From NCBI GenBank assembly GCA_965249005.1, contig CBDFLD010000015.1, positions 186,001 to 250,000 of the forward strand: a stretch of 64,000 bases of DNA. The letters are read 5' to 3'. The position numbers were made by a program, and so were the translations under genes. Every line of letters begins with the position of its first letter. Within the stretch, counting starts at the first letter, position 1. Source of the stretch: CBDFLD01 sp965249005. GTDB taxonomy: Bacteria; Acidobacteriota; UBA6911. Under the pieces are notes generated by a model. It had not been told where the DNA came from. It saw only the letters and a list, made by a program, of their open reading frames with translations, and did not search any database. Shown here one piece after another: positions 8,114 to 17,600 of the stretch.

Positions 8114-8860
8114 CTATTCGTGTCGAATGAGCTGGTCTCGATCCAACATAGCCAGCAACGAGTCCAACGCGGCCTCCAAAGCGGGGGCGTTCTTGGACTC
8201 CAGCGTCAGCTTCACTCGGTATCCTGACTCCGATAGACTCGGATAGGACCCCACCTGGACTTCGGGATGCTCTCGGACAACCGTCCTCAAGCGGCTGGAC
8301 ACATCGAACTCGTCCTCCATGGTATAGAGGATCTTGACGAAGAAAGGCGTCTCGCGAAAACGATCACGGATCGCGAGGAACTTCTGTCGAAAGAGCTCCG
8401 GGGGACCTGGCAAGACATATACGTTCTCGCAAACCAGCACCGGCCACCTTAGATCAGGCGACTCAATCAATTCCGATTGTTCCGGAACATCTGCCATTCT
8501 AAAATGAGACTCACCCGCATTTTCACCAAGAAAGGACCGAATTCGTGATTTCAGCTCCGGATGCCGAACGATTTCACGATCAAAGGCACGAGCCACCCCG
8601 GCAATTGTCACGTCATCATGAGTTGGACCCACTCCACCCGACGTAAAGATGTGGTCGAGACGCGGCGACAGATCACGAACGACTCGAGCAATCCACTCTG
8701 GATCGTCGGGAACGGTGAGAATACTGACCAGCGCCACCCCGAGGCCCCTCAGTTGTTCGATCATGAAGGGAGAGTTGAGATCCTCCGTCTTGCCGCTGAG
8801 AATCTCGTCGCCGATGATCACTAGCGCTGCAGTGCTCGTCATGTTCGCTGTCGATATCAC
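8114..8860 (-). CDS. CinA N-terminal (MoCF/molybdopterin-binding) domain protein
   Basis: The 248-residue product consists of the competence/damage-inducible CinA N-terminal domain only: IGDEILSGKTEDLNSPF near residues 16-32 and FTSGGVGPTHDDVT near 72-85 are the MoaB/Mog-like signature. The C-terminal nicotinamide-nucleotide deamidase domain of full CinA is absent. Stand-alone versions resemble the first domain of eukaryotic FAD synthetase and may act on nucleotide substrates; biological role here is unknown. The start is a GTG at 8860; an ATG at 8842 is possible and neither has a convincing ribosome-binding site. Confidence 0.85.
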   Translation of the reverse strand: MISTANMTSTAALVIIGDEILSGKTEDLNSPFMIEQLRGLGVALVSILTVPDDPEWIARVVRDLSPRLDHIFTSGGVGPTHDDVTIAGVARAFDREIVRHPELKSRIRSFLGENAGESHFRMADVPEQSELIESPDLRWPVLVCENVYVLPGPPELFRQKFLAIRDRFRETPFFVKILYTMEDEFDVSSRLRTVVREHPEVQVGSYPSLSESGYRVKLTLESKNAPALEAALDSLLAMLDRDQLIRHE

Positions 8861-9288
8861 TGTGGTTGACGTCCCCTAGACCTCGACGCCTCCTAGCGCA
8901 TTATAGTACGCCCTCCCGCTGCAGTCACTGCGAACTCTGAATTTCCAGGATTCAAATGACTTGCTGCATCGTCCATCTACAACCGGAAATTGCGGGTAAC
9001 AGGGGAGCCAATGGGGCTTTCCCAGACACCGCAAGAGCCTCTAGGACGCAGATCATATCCTGGCCCGTCGCCGAAGGAGGGGTCCATGCAGCCTCGAGAA
9101 CTTGCGCACTCTCCGCATCTGGTGCCACAAGAAGGAGACCTTGAAATTGCACAAGCGGCTCGAACGCGAGGACAAGGAGACGGAAGCGTAGTGGCGCCAC
9201 ACGTGTCAGGACGTCGGGCTTCTGACTCTGCGGCTCCGGGGTTGAGTTGTGAAATCCGAACAGCCAGGCAGGAGATGTTCCGTAACTC
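8861..9288. other. Intergenic region without recognisable gene
   Basis: The 428 bp between the CinA-like gene and tag contain open frames on both strands of 60-115 codons, none with a convincing start, ribosome-binding site or family motif. No tRNA-like fold or repeat was seen. It may be decayed coding sequence. Confidence 0.5.
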
Positions 9289-9897
9289 TCACTTCAGGCG
9301 GGCACAGTATCGATGGCGAAAACAGCTTACGACATGATCGTTGACCATTCCGACCGCTTGCATGTGGGCGTAGACGATAGTCGTTCCCACAAATTTGAAT
9401 CCCCGCTGCTTGAGATCCCGGCTGAGGGCGTCTGACTCCTTCGATCGCGACGGGATCTCTTCCATGCAACTCCAGTGGTTGATGATCGGCCTTCCCGAAA
9501 CGAACTGCCATACGTAGTCATCGAAGCTCCCATATTCTCGCTGGATCTGCAGGAACCTCTCGGCGTTGGAAACGGCGGCATGGATCTTGAGGCGATTTCG
9601 AACAATATCGGGATTTACCAGCAAGCGATCGATTTTCGCCTGCCCGAAGCGCGCCACTGCCCGAAGATCGAAGCCCGCAAACGCCTTTCTGTAGCCATCC
9701 CGCTTGTTCAGAATAGTAGCCCAGCTCAAACCGGCCTGGGCGCCTTCCAGGATGAGAAACTCGAACTGGCGCAGGTCTTCGTGTACGGGCACACCCCACT
9801 CGACGTCATGGTACTCGAGATACCGTTCGTTGACTCCGTCCGCCCACTCACAGCGAATGGGAGCCTTTCGACCCTCTCCGATCGCCTTGTTAGTCAT
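9289..9897 (-). CDS. tag: DNA-3-methyladenine glycosylase I
   Basis: Removes 3-methyladenine from alkylated DNA in base excision repair. Family landmarks are all present: the zinc ligands Cys (RCEW) and His (YHDVEWG) near the N-terminus and His/Cys (DHVVSC) near the C-terminus, plus the FEFLILEGAQAGLSW helix-hairpin region and the NHW motif. I place the start at ATG 9897, 15 residues before RCEW; a TTG at 9966 would add 23 residues without homology. The gene stands alone between unrelated neighbours. Confidence 0.92.
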   Translation of the reverse strand: MTNKAIGEGRKAPIRCEWADGVNERYLEYHDVEWGVPVHEDLRQFEFLILEGAQAGLSWATILNKRDGYRKAFAGFDLRAVARFGQAKIDRLLVNPDIVRNRLKIHAAVSNAERFLQIQREYGSFDDYVWQFVSGRPIINHWSCMEEIPSRSKESDALSRDLKQRGFKFVGTTIVYAHMQAVGMVNDHVVSCFRHRYCARLK

Positions 9898-10028
9898 CAC
9901 CCAAATGAAGCTCCGACCCTGCGGGTCACACGCATGCGCTGCTTTGGAGGACTTGCGCGCTGCCAAAGATCAGGATCCAGTCCACTGACCGCAACGTGCT
10001 GAGTGCTGAGTGCCGAGCGCCATGCAGC

Positions 10029-10568
10029 TCACGTAACGCTGAACTGCTTACCTATCCGAACAAGAATATTGAACACACGCACGGTATCCTCAGCCATCAG
10101 ATCGGACAGATACTTCACCGCTGCGGGTCGGACCTTCGGATCCTCAACCCCCATCTCCCACAAAATCTCCTCAGCGACCCGGCACTCCGGTGCGCCACGT
10201 GAATTCGAAGAATCTTGCCACAGGCGGACAAGCCGTTTCGCCTTGTAGAAAGCAGCCGGCACTTTTATCGTGACTCCCGCTCCGTTGGTCAGTTTCGCGT
10301 ATGGTTGACTGGATACGGCAAAGGCAAGAAATTCCGAAAGTATGCTGTTCAGGACCTTGTGCTTGTATACGGCCAAGAGTCGGTCCGAGGCGATGGCGCG
10401 ATGGAAACTGAAGGTTTGCAAGTCCAGGAGTGCAAAGTAGACCGCCTCTGACTCGGAGTGGATTCCCAGATCCCGAAGTGCCCGGATCATCGAAGGCACA
10501 GCTTCATTGAAGGACGTGGCCATTTGCTTTCCGACCACTGCGGCCGAGATTTGCTTCTTAACAGACAT
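10029..10568 (-). CDS. Hypothetical protein
   Basis: A 179-residue product, mostly helical in appearance, with no motif I recognise. The chosen ATG at 10568 has AAGGG six bases upstream, better than the more upstream candidates at 10604 and 10616. Codon usage resembles neighbouring genes, so I believe it is real. It contains no signal peptide or membrane segment. The 278 bp between it and tRNA-Arg appear empty. Confidence 0.6.
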   Translation of the reverse strand: MSVKKQISAAVVGKQMATSFNEAVPSMIRALRDLGIHSESEAVYFALLDLQTFSFHRAIASDRLLAVYKHKVLNSILSEFLAFAVSSQPYAKLTNGAGVTIKVPAAFYKAKRLVRLWQDSSNSRGAPECRVAEEILWEMGVEDPKVRPAAVKYLSDLMAEDTVRVFNILVRIGKQFSVT

Positions 10569-10846
10569 GCCAGCCCTTGGTCTCTGAGGACGATTCCCTG
10601 CCATTTCATGCGTCATATACCGCTCGCGGCGGACACCAAGAACTATTCTCCAGCCCTTGGCCCAGCCGATTATACAATGCCGAGAGAAAGTAACGTGCCG
10701 GATTGATTGGGTCTTGGTCGCTGAAAGACCTGCTGCAACGGCCGCAGCCCCTGAGATCCCTGAGGGGCGAGATCACTTTTCAGAGCCGCGGATCATGACC
10801 AAACAACTCAAACGCTCACCCGCATCAAGCGGAGAATGTGTTCCGT

Positions 10847-10923
10847 TGGTACGCCTGGCAGGACTCGAACCTGCGGCCTACGGTTTAGGAAACCGTTGCT
10901 CTATCCAGCTGAGCTACAGGCGC
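10847..10923 (-). tRNA. tRNA-Arg (anticodon CCU)
   Basis: A complete cloverleaf on the minus strand: 7-bp acceptor GCGCCTG with a G-U closing pair, D arm GCTC/GAGC, anticodon stem ACGGT/ACCGT around loop TTCCTAA (anticodon CCT, reading AGG), T arm with TTCGAAC, discriminator A and an encoded CCA. The rare AGG codon specificity is noteworthy only because such tRNAs are common integration sites; no integrase is nearby. Confidence 0.95.
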
Positions 10924-11000
10924 ATTTTCCTGTACATCATAAACGATACGTCCCTCGAAATAAAAGAAAGAAGCGCCTGGATGTTGTCGACGGTCCTCGA

Positions 11001-11210
11001 CTAGGGCGCTTCGCCCCTGTGCTCGCAAAGTATCCGCTCGACGTTTCCAATAACTCGGTCGACATCCGCCTCTGACATCTTGGGATAAATCGGAAGACTC
11101 ACGCTTACGATCCATTCTGGCTTGGACCCTTTGGGGTCCACTCCAAACGAACGGGGAGGCATATCCTTTGAAACGTGCTTGGTTCCGAGAAAGGAAGACT
11201 CACGGCCCCA
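11001..11210 (-). pseudogene. Fossil C-terminus of a DegT/DnrJ/EryC1 aminotransferase
   Basis: On the minus strand the frame ending at the TAG 11003-11001 reads WIVSVSLPIYPKMSEADVDR followed by VIGNVERIL. That is the characteristic last strand and helix of PLP-dependent sugar aminotransferases of the DegT family. Upstream the frame stays open for some 80 codons but loses resemblance and meets a stop near 11260, with no PLP-lysine or N-terminal domain anywhere nearby. I interpret it as the remnant of a deleted gene, probably from a surface-polysaccharide locus. Confidence 0.5.
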
Positions 11211-11608
11211 ATCTAGAGGAGTCGATTCTCCGGTTATAGTGATACAAAACAGCGCCTCTTTTCAATTCTCCAAAGGACGTAACCAAAATGACTAGTCCCT
11301 TCGGATGGCGTGGTTGTTGGTGCTTTATCCTGTATCTCAGCGGCTGCTCCTCCGCCGGCCTCGTCCCTAATGTTGTGATCACGGAACTTGGTTGACTACA
11401 TACCCCGGCCTGTTTTTTGCCGACCATCGAGGAACGCGGGGCACGAGGCGAGACCAAGAGCCCGGTGGCAAGCGCTACCAGAGGACATTCACCCCTTGAA
11501 TGATCGCGTAGCGTGACGAAACCGGCCACCTACTGGCGCGGATAAGAACCTAGAAGAGGATACACCGGAAGCCCGAAATCGCATGGGGGTGCGACCGCCA
11601 GCACAGGC
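11211..11608. other. Intergenic region next to the aminotransferase fossil
   Basis: Nearly 400 bp lacking a supported gene except the very small lipoprotein-like frame at 11288-11395. A minus-strand open frame of 109 codons (11200-11529) has no start signal or recognisable motif and I do not accept it. Confidence 0.45.
11288..11395 (+). CDS. Possible tiny lipoprotein
   Basis: A 35-codon frame begins ATG with AGGA eleven bases upstream and encodes a hydrophobic stretch ending in the lipobox LSGC at residues 17-20, then about 15 residues before TGA. Entericidin-like peptides have this form, but such short frames also arise by chance and this one lies in decayed sequence. It may equally be the truncated start of a lost lipoprotein gene. 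Confidence 0.25.
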   Translation: MTSPFGWRGCWCFILYLSGCSSAGLVPNVVITELG

Positions 11609-12172
11609 TCAATCCGTAACCTCGGCATTTTGGGGAACGGACATCAACATCTTTCCGACTATGCCGGATCGAGTAGACGTACCCATCTTGACCTTGATCA
11701 GCCTGAGAAAGGCCTTCACAGTGTTGGGACTAATACTCATTCGATCGGCGATTTCCTTGGTAGTCAGTCCCTGAATGAGAGAGCTCACAATCTCCTGCTC
11801 TCTCGGAGTGAGACGATACTGCTCCACCATGATCGACCGAACGGATTGGGACTGCTGAATTCTCTCGATGATCAGCGCAACATTGGCGCGACGGCGCGCG
11901 CGGCCGGCATTCGAGGAAACAGGGAAAGAGCGGCACGAATATCGTCGGCTGCCAGACTGAAACTCCGTCACAAATCCAGAACGAGGAGAACCTGGAATTT
12001 TGAGCAGCACCTGCGAGATCTTCTCGATGAGAAAATGTTCTGCCGATTCAATACCGTCAGGATCATGGGGAAAGGCCAATATGCAAAGCACACCAGGACT
12101 CGCATACAGTGGACTAAGTCCAGCGCCAACTAGAATGAATCCTCCCGTGGCGGACCGAGCAGTTGAATCCAT
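11609..12172 (-). CDS. LuxR-type transcriptional regulator
   Basis: The C-terminal third is a LuxR/GerE helix-turn-helix: LTPREQEIVSSLIQGLTTKE then IADRMSISPNTVKAFLRL. The N-terminal 110 residues resemble a small PAS-like sensing domain (FILVGAGLSPLYAS, GSRRYSCRSF) seen in orphan LuxR proteins of Acidobacteriota; there is no receiver domain and thus no obvious partner kinase. At 187 residues it is normal for this type. It is divergent from ptrB, with a 10-bp inverted repeat 20 bp upstream that could be an operator. Confidence 0.82.
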   Translation of the reverse strand: MDSTARSATGGFILVGAGLSPLYASPGVLCILAFPHDPDGIESAEHFLIEKISQVLLKIPGSPRSGFVTEFQSGSRRYSCRSFPVSSNAGRARRRANVALIIERIQQSQSVRSIMVEQYRLTPREQEIVSSLIQGLTTKEIADRMSISPNTVKAFLRLIKVKMGTSTRSGIVGKMLMSVPQNAEVTD

Positions 12173-12514
12173 TGCCTCATCATTCCGATCTAGCAGTTCA
12201 GGAGTGTGGCTGCGCTGTCCGGTCCGCTGAGTGACGTCGTCCCAGCGCCCTGAACTGCCTCAGAACTCGACCACCATGCTCCAGGGGTCTCGCAAGAATC
12301 CGAAGACCTGGGCGGAACTGCCAATATGCTTATCGGCCCGTGCGCTCCGATAGTTTGGTCTAAGTCACCCTTGCTTTGTTGACCGACTCGGCCGCGGCGC
12401 TGTATCCATGGCAAACATTGCATCACCAAATACTTACAAGGAATTTGCGTAGCGCTCTCCGATTCGATAACAAGGCGTTACCCTTCGGCCGATCCTGGTG
12501 GTACACTGACATTC
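12173..12514. other. Divergent intergenic region between the LuxR gene and ptrB
   Basis: 342 bp containing the inverted repeat listed separately and, at its right edge, a possible extended -10 element TGGTACACT at 12499-12507 only seven bases before the ptrB ATG. No protein-coding frame is convincing. Confidence 0.5.
12193..12258. repeat. Perfect 10-bp inverted repeat upstream of the LuxR gene
   Basis: GCAGTTCAGG at 12193-12202 and its exact complement CCTGAACTGC at 12249-12258, separated by 46 bp. The left arm lies about 20 bp before the regulator's start codon. It could be a two-site operator allowing looping, a transcript hairpin, or the ends of a lost small element. Confidence 0.7.
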
Positions 12515-14611
12515 ATGACTGCAGGATTCGACCACAGGCTCCGCTCTATTTCCCCGCCCGTGGCGAAGCGAACCCCCGCTACAGCATCGCTGCACCAGGA
12601 TTCGATCACGGACGCCTACCACTGGTTGAGGAAACGCGACGACGTAGAAGTTCGGAACTACCTCGATGAGGAACAACACTACGCCGATACCGTGCTCAAA
12701 TCTGTGGCGGCGACTCAAGAAACCCTGTACAGAGAAATGCGGGGACGCATCCAAGAAACGGACAGGAGCGTCCCATACAAGTCGGGTCGGTACTGGTATT
12801 ACACACGCACGGAGGAAGGCAAACAGTACCCGATCTACTGCCGCAAGGAGGACCGAGCGGGAGCCAAAGAGCACATCACCCTCGACCTCAATATACTTGC
12901 TCAGGGCATAGAGTTCACTTCGCTCGGCGTCTACGAAGTCAGCGACAACAACGAGTTATTGGCGTACTCGATTGACATCACGGGAGCGAGAGACTACACG
13001 CTCTATATAAAGGACCTTCGCAACAACCGCTTACTGCCGGATCAGATCAAAAATGTGGATGGAGTGATTTGGGCAACGGACAACCAAACGCTCTTCTACA
13101 CAACGGAGGATGCGGCCAAGCGGCCTCATCGACTCATCCGGTATGGCCTCGGGGGTCGTGATCACGAAGTCCTTTACGAAGAAACAGACGAACTTTTTAG
13201 CCTCTGGATATACCGTTCCCAAGACAGAAAGTACATTTTTTTTGTGTCCAGCAGCGCCGACACGAACGAGGTGCGGATTGTGGAGAGCGACCGCCCAAGC
13301 GGACCCATCCGAACACTACTCCCGCGTCTGGATCAGCACGAGTACTACGTGGAACACCATCAAGGACGTTTCTACATCCGCACCAACAAAGAAGCCCAGA
13401 ACTTTCGCATCATCAGCACGCCCGTGAACGATCTGCGAGAAGATCAATGGAGAGACTTCGTCCGCCACAGTCCGGACGTCATGCTGGAAGAAATGCAATT
13501 CTTTGCCGGACAGGCGATAGTATGGTCGCGCAGAGTCGGTCTTCCATACCTTCTTGTCGTCGATACTAAAACGAACCAATCACACGAGATCGAATTGCCC
13601 GAGTCCCCGCATGCGCTTTCCGGCGATCACAACCCGGACTTCGACACATCTGTGTTTCGCTTTCGGTTCGAATCCATGGTCACCCCCCCATGCACATTCG
13701 ATTATGACATGGAGAAACGTCAGCTGAAGCTCTTGAAGAAGGAGAGCGTTCTGGGAGGATATCGCTCAGATCGTTATCAATCGGAGCGCAGGTTCGCAGT
13801 GGCGCTGGATGGGTCCCGGATCCCGATCTCTCTGGTTTACCGTAAAGGGATCACGTTGGACGGAAAGCAACCGTTGCTTCTCTACGGATACGGTGCATAC
13901 GGAATATCGATCGCGGCATCCTTCTCGACCACCCTTCTGAGTCTCTTGGATCGTGGCGTGATCTACGCCATCGCACATGTACGTGGAGGCGGCGAATTGG
14001 GAAAGGCCTGGCACGACCAAGGTAAGATGCTCAAGAAGAAGACAACGTTCGAGGACTTCATTACCTGCGCAGAGTTCCTTATCCGAGAGAACTACACGAG
14101 TCGAGACAAGCTGGTCATCGAAGGTAGTAGCGCAGGCGGCCTACTCGTGGGCGCGGTTCTGAACATGCGACCCGATTTGTGTTTCGCCGCCATCCTCAAT
14201 GTTCCGTTTGTGGACGTGATAAACACGATGTTCGATCCTTCACTCCCGTTGACCGTGGGAGAGTATCGTGAATGGGGAAACCCGCGCAATCGGAACGAAT
14301 ATGATTATATGAAGTCCTATTGTCCGTATTCGAATCTGGAACACAAGGAGTATCCGACCATGCTGGTCCGCACCTCTTTCCATGATACGCAAGTCATGTA
14401 CTGGGAACCGACCAAGTACGTTGCGAAACTGCGGTCGTGCAAGGCGGACAATAATCTGTTGTTGCTCAATACGAATATGAATGCCGGACATGGGGGGCCG
14501 TCCGGCCGGTACGACGAGCTACGCGAAACCGCATTGGACTTTGCCTTCATCCTTTCTCTGTTTCAAGATGAAACCGAGTCGTGGAAATCAGGAGATGACT
14601 CAACGAAATAG
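12515..14611 (+). CDS. ptrB: Oligopeptidase B (S9A prolyl-oligopeptidase family)
   Basis: A serine peptidase cleaving short peptides after basic residues. The 698-residue product has the N-terminal seven-blade propeller and a C-terminal alpha/beta-hydrolase domain with catalytic Ser539 in GSSAGG, Asp624 in SFHDTQV and His659 in NAGHGG, plus the conserved YGYGAYG oxyanion segment. Length and motifs match PtrB; no signal peptide, so cytoplasmic. The 3' end overlaps the convergent Asp-box gene by 12 bp. Confidence 0.93.
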   Translation: MTAGFDHRLRSISPPVAKRTPATASLHQDSITDAYHWLRKRDDVEVRNYLDEEQHYADTVLKSVAATQETLYREMRGRIQETDRSVPYKSGRYWYYTRTEEGKQYPIYCRKEDRAGAKEHITLDLNILAQGIEFTSLGVYEVSDNNELLAYSIDITGARDYTLYIKDLRNNRLLPDQIKNVDGVIWATDNQTLFYTTEDAAKRPHRLIRYGLGGRDHEVLYEETDELFSLWIYRSQDRKYIFFVSSSADTNEVRIVESDRPSGPIRTLLPRLDQHEYYVEHHQGRFYIRTNKEAQNFRIISTPVNDLREDQWRDFVRHSPDVMLEEMQFFAGQAIVWSRRVGLPYLLVVDTKTNQSHEIELPESPHALSGDHNPDFDTSVFRFRFESMVTPPCTFDYDMEKRQLKLLKKESVLGGYRSDRYQSERRFAVALDGSRIPISLVYRKGITLDGKQPLLLYGYGAYGISIAASFSTTLLSLLDRGVIYAIAHVRGGGELGKAWHDQGKMLKKKTTFEDFITCAEFLIRENYTSRDKLVIEGSSAGGLLVGAVLNMRPDLCFAAILNVPFVDVINTMFDPSLPLTVGEYREWGNPRNRNEYDYMKSYCPYSNLEHKEYPTMLVRTSFHDTQVMYWEPTKYVAKLRSCKADNNLLLLNTNMNAGHGGPSGRYDELRETALDFAFILSLFQDETESWKSGDDSTK

Positions 14612-17600
14612 CAGGATCACTGTGGCGCCTTGACTGTTGAAGAAATCAAAGTGCAACGTTCCCGCGGCACCCGTGGTGTTGAGACCGATAATCTGAGTCT
14701 GATATCCGCCTCCGTTTACAAACTGCGGAATGAACAATCTCCCCATTAGTGGAACAGTTAGGTCTGCCACGGGCAAGGTCGAATAGATGCTGTCCCCTCG
14801 TTGATTGATCGTGAGTCTCAAGGTCAGCGGGGAAAAAGGAGTCGCGCTCGTCATCGTGAGGACACCCTGAAGGTCCGGGGGCAGATCGTCAAACAGCTGA
14901 TCTACGAACAGTGCTCGGTGTCCGTTGGCTCCCATCTCCAGTTTTCCTACTCGTGTGCTCCCGTCAAAGCCAACCAGCGTGACATTGATCGTGGCCGCGG
15001 CCCCACTGCGAATGACAACCGCAATTCCGGTATTGCGAAAGAGGGGAGAGGAAGAAACCTCCACGAAAAGCCTTGCGTTGGTGGTCAGGGGAACGCTCGG
15101 CACCCCCGCTTGTGAGCTGAAACCACCCCCCTCGATAATCGAGAATATTGCACTTCCGATTGGGGAAGGGCCAGCGGTGGGAGTCACAACAGCATAGCCC
15201 GCCTGAAGCGGACCCAGTCCAGTCGTCTCGAACTTGACCATACCGTTAGGATTGATCGAATACTGTAAGCTGGATTGCGGGCCTGAGCCAAAATCGAGCG
15301 CCAATGCGTTTCCGGAGCCATCGAACAGATCGATCCTTCCCGTGCTGACGACGGTGCCGGACGCACTCATCAGAAGAATTTGGGTCGGGAAGCCACCACC
15401 ATCGACAATCTGCGGAAAAATCAGAGCGACCGCCAGCGCGGCCGCATCCAAATTCGCAACTGGAAGCGCACTGAACAAGATCTCCTGCCGCTTGTTTGTG
15501 GCGGAGCTAAGGTTCACGGCCACGAAATCATCAGCGCTCGAGAGAGTCAGGGTGCCGAGAAATTGATCCCCTAAATCCGAGACAATCTGGGTGGCAAATA
15601 AGGCCGAGTGTGCGCCGGCTTCCAAGTCAATATTGCCGGAAGTTATATCATTCGCGTCCGGATCCTTGAAGTCCGCCCTTACGGAAATCTTGGTGGCACC
15701 CGGATTGACCACTGCGACTCCCCCGTTGATGGGGTTCCCGATTTTCGCCGCGGCTACCCCATTCACTGTTTCCGTCGCGAAGTCGACAAACATGCGGACA
15801 TTCTTCGTCAGGGTGCTTACACCAATGCCGGCTTCGGTGATGAGGGCGCCGTCATCCACGGAAGTGAGTCCAAAATTCGCCAAAGCCATCGGCAGAGCCG
15901 GAGTGGTAGCGGTCAGCTCACCATAGCCTACGGCTGTGCCCCCTTCGCCCAAAGAGGTCCGGGAGATTCCATTATCGGCGGACAGGGTAACCTCGAACTC
16001 ATCCGTCGCAAGTTCATAGGCACCACGCCCATAGGTCCCCGCGATGATTCGACCGGCCGCGCTTACGGCAAAGTCGTTGACGATCACCGGAGGCATTCCC
16101 TGATTGAACGGCGCCCAGCTCGCGCCGGCATCCGTAGACCGGAAGACACCAATGTCCGTTCCAACGAACAACGAATCAGGATCCGAGGGATCCATCAAGA
16201 AGGCGCTGGATGGAACATCGGGGAGATTCGCGCTCATGTCGTTCCAGGTAGCCCCTGTATCTGTCGTCTTGAAGACGTGGCCGGATCCATAGCCGGAAAC
16301 TGTCAGATAAGCCGTCGCCGAGCTGGAAGGATGGACATTGACGCTCGTAATGAACCGGTCGGGAAGTCCTACCGTGATGTCGGTCCAATTCTGACCGCCG
16401 TCGGTAGAAACCATAGCTCGCCCCCGCTCGGATCCAGTGTAGATGACTTTGGAATCACTGGGACTCACCCGGATCTCTGAAAGAACGTCATCGCCGCCCG
16501 GCTTGGTCCAGTTATCTCCGAGATCGGTACTCACGAAGAGACGCCAAGTCCCAAAATAGAGCGTCTTGTCGACGCCATTGCCGGCAAACGGGGCGATGAA
16601 GGGCATCCGACCACCAAAAGGCGGCTCTCCGAAGGTGCTGTTGTCGGACAAGGTGGCTTCAAACCTGTTTCCATTCTCGCTCCAACGGTCGATTCGTCCC
16701 CCTACGTAGTTCGTAAACACCATGCTCTGGTCTTCCGCGTTTATGACCGGACGACCGCCGTCTCCCGTGTTCATTTCCTTCCAGAACCCCGAGTCGACGG
16801 TGCGTCTCAGTATTCCGTTGTCCTGGGCACCCCCATAGGTAAGCAGCGGATCGTTGGGATGTGCGGTTATGGCATAGAACTGTGTCAGCGAAAGGCTTGA
16901 GTTGAAGGACTGAAAAGACTGCCCGCCGTCGGTGGACCGGGAAAGGCCACCGTCGTTTCCGAGGAAAAAGGCGTGAGCATCCCCAGGGATAAAACACAAC
17001 GCGTGCTGGTCCACGTGGGTCGCCGAGTCGGCAGGAGTAAATACCAAAGAGGGACTATAGTTGTTGGTAAGGTTGGTCCAGCTCAAACCCCCGTCGGTAC
17101 TTTTGAACAGATCGGGCGTTCCGACGTAGACCACGTTGGCATTGGTGGGATCTACAGAGATAAACGTATTGTAGCCAAACTGAAGTGAGCTGAGCGCCCC
17201 TCTGCCGCGGTTGACGAAGCTCGCCCCTCCGTCGGTGCTGACTTCCACCCGAATATCGAAGACCCCGCCGGAAAACCCTCCAATGTAAACGTAGACTAGA
17301 TTCGGATCTGCTTGGGTGATCCCAACTTTGACATCAGTCGTCGAGTCGAACGGCGTGGCATAGAGGCTTTCCCAACTCTGTCCGCCATCCAATGACCGTA
17401 GCACGCCTGCCGGCAGGCTACTCCCTCCGTCCACACGGCTAATCCCCAAGTAGAGCATCTGGGGATCGTTGGGATTCAAAGCCAGATCTTCCGTTGGACC
17501 CTGGACTGTTCGAACCCAGCTCACGCCTCCATTGATAGACCGGTAAAACCCGCTCGCGAAGCGTGTCCCGCCGTCCAGGTTTACCCTTTGGGCAACATAG

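Noticed and set aside
8952..9337. Overlapping frames on both strands between the CinA-like gene and tag
   Set aside because: None resembles a protein family and codon use looks random.
9991..10022. Tandem-like TGAGTGC repeats near the tag gene
   Set aside because: There are only two to three imperfect copies in 20 bp, too little to call a repeat or CRISPR.
11200..11529. 109-codon minus-strand frame
   Set aside because: It shows no motif or start signal and overlaps the aminotransferase remnant in a different frame.
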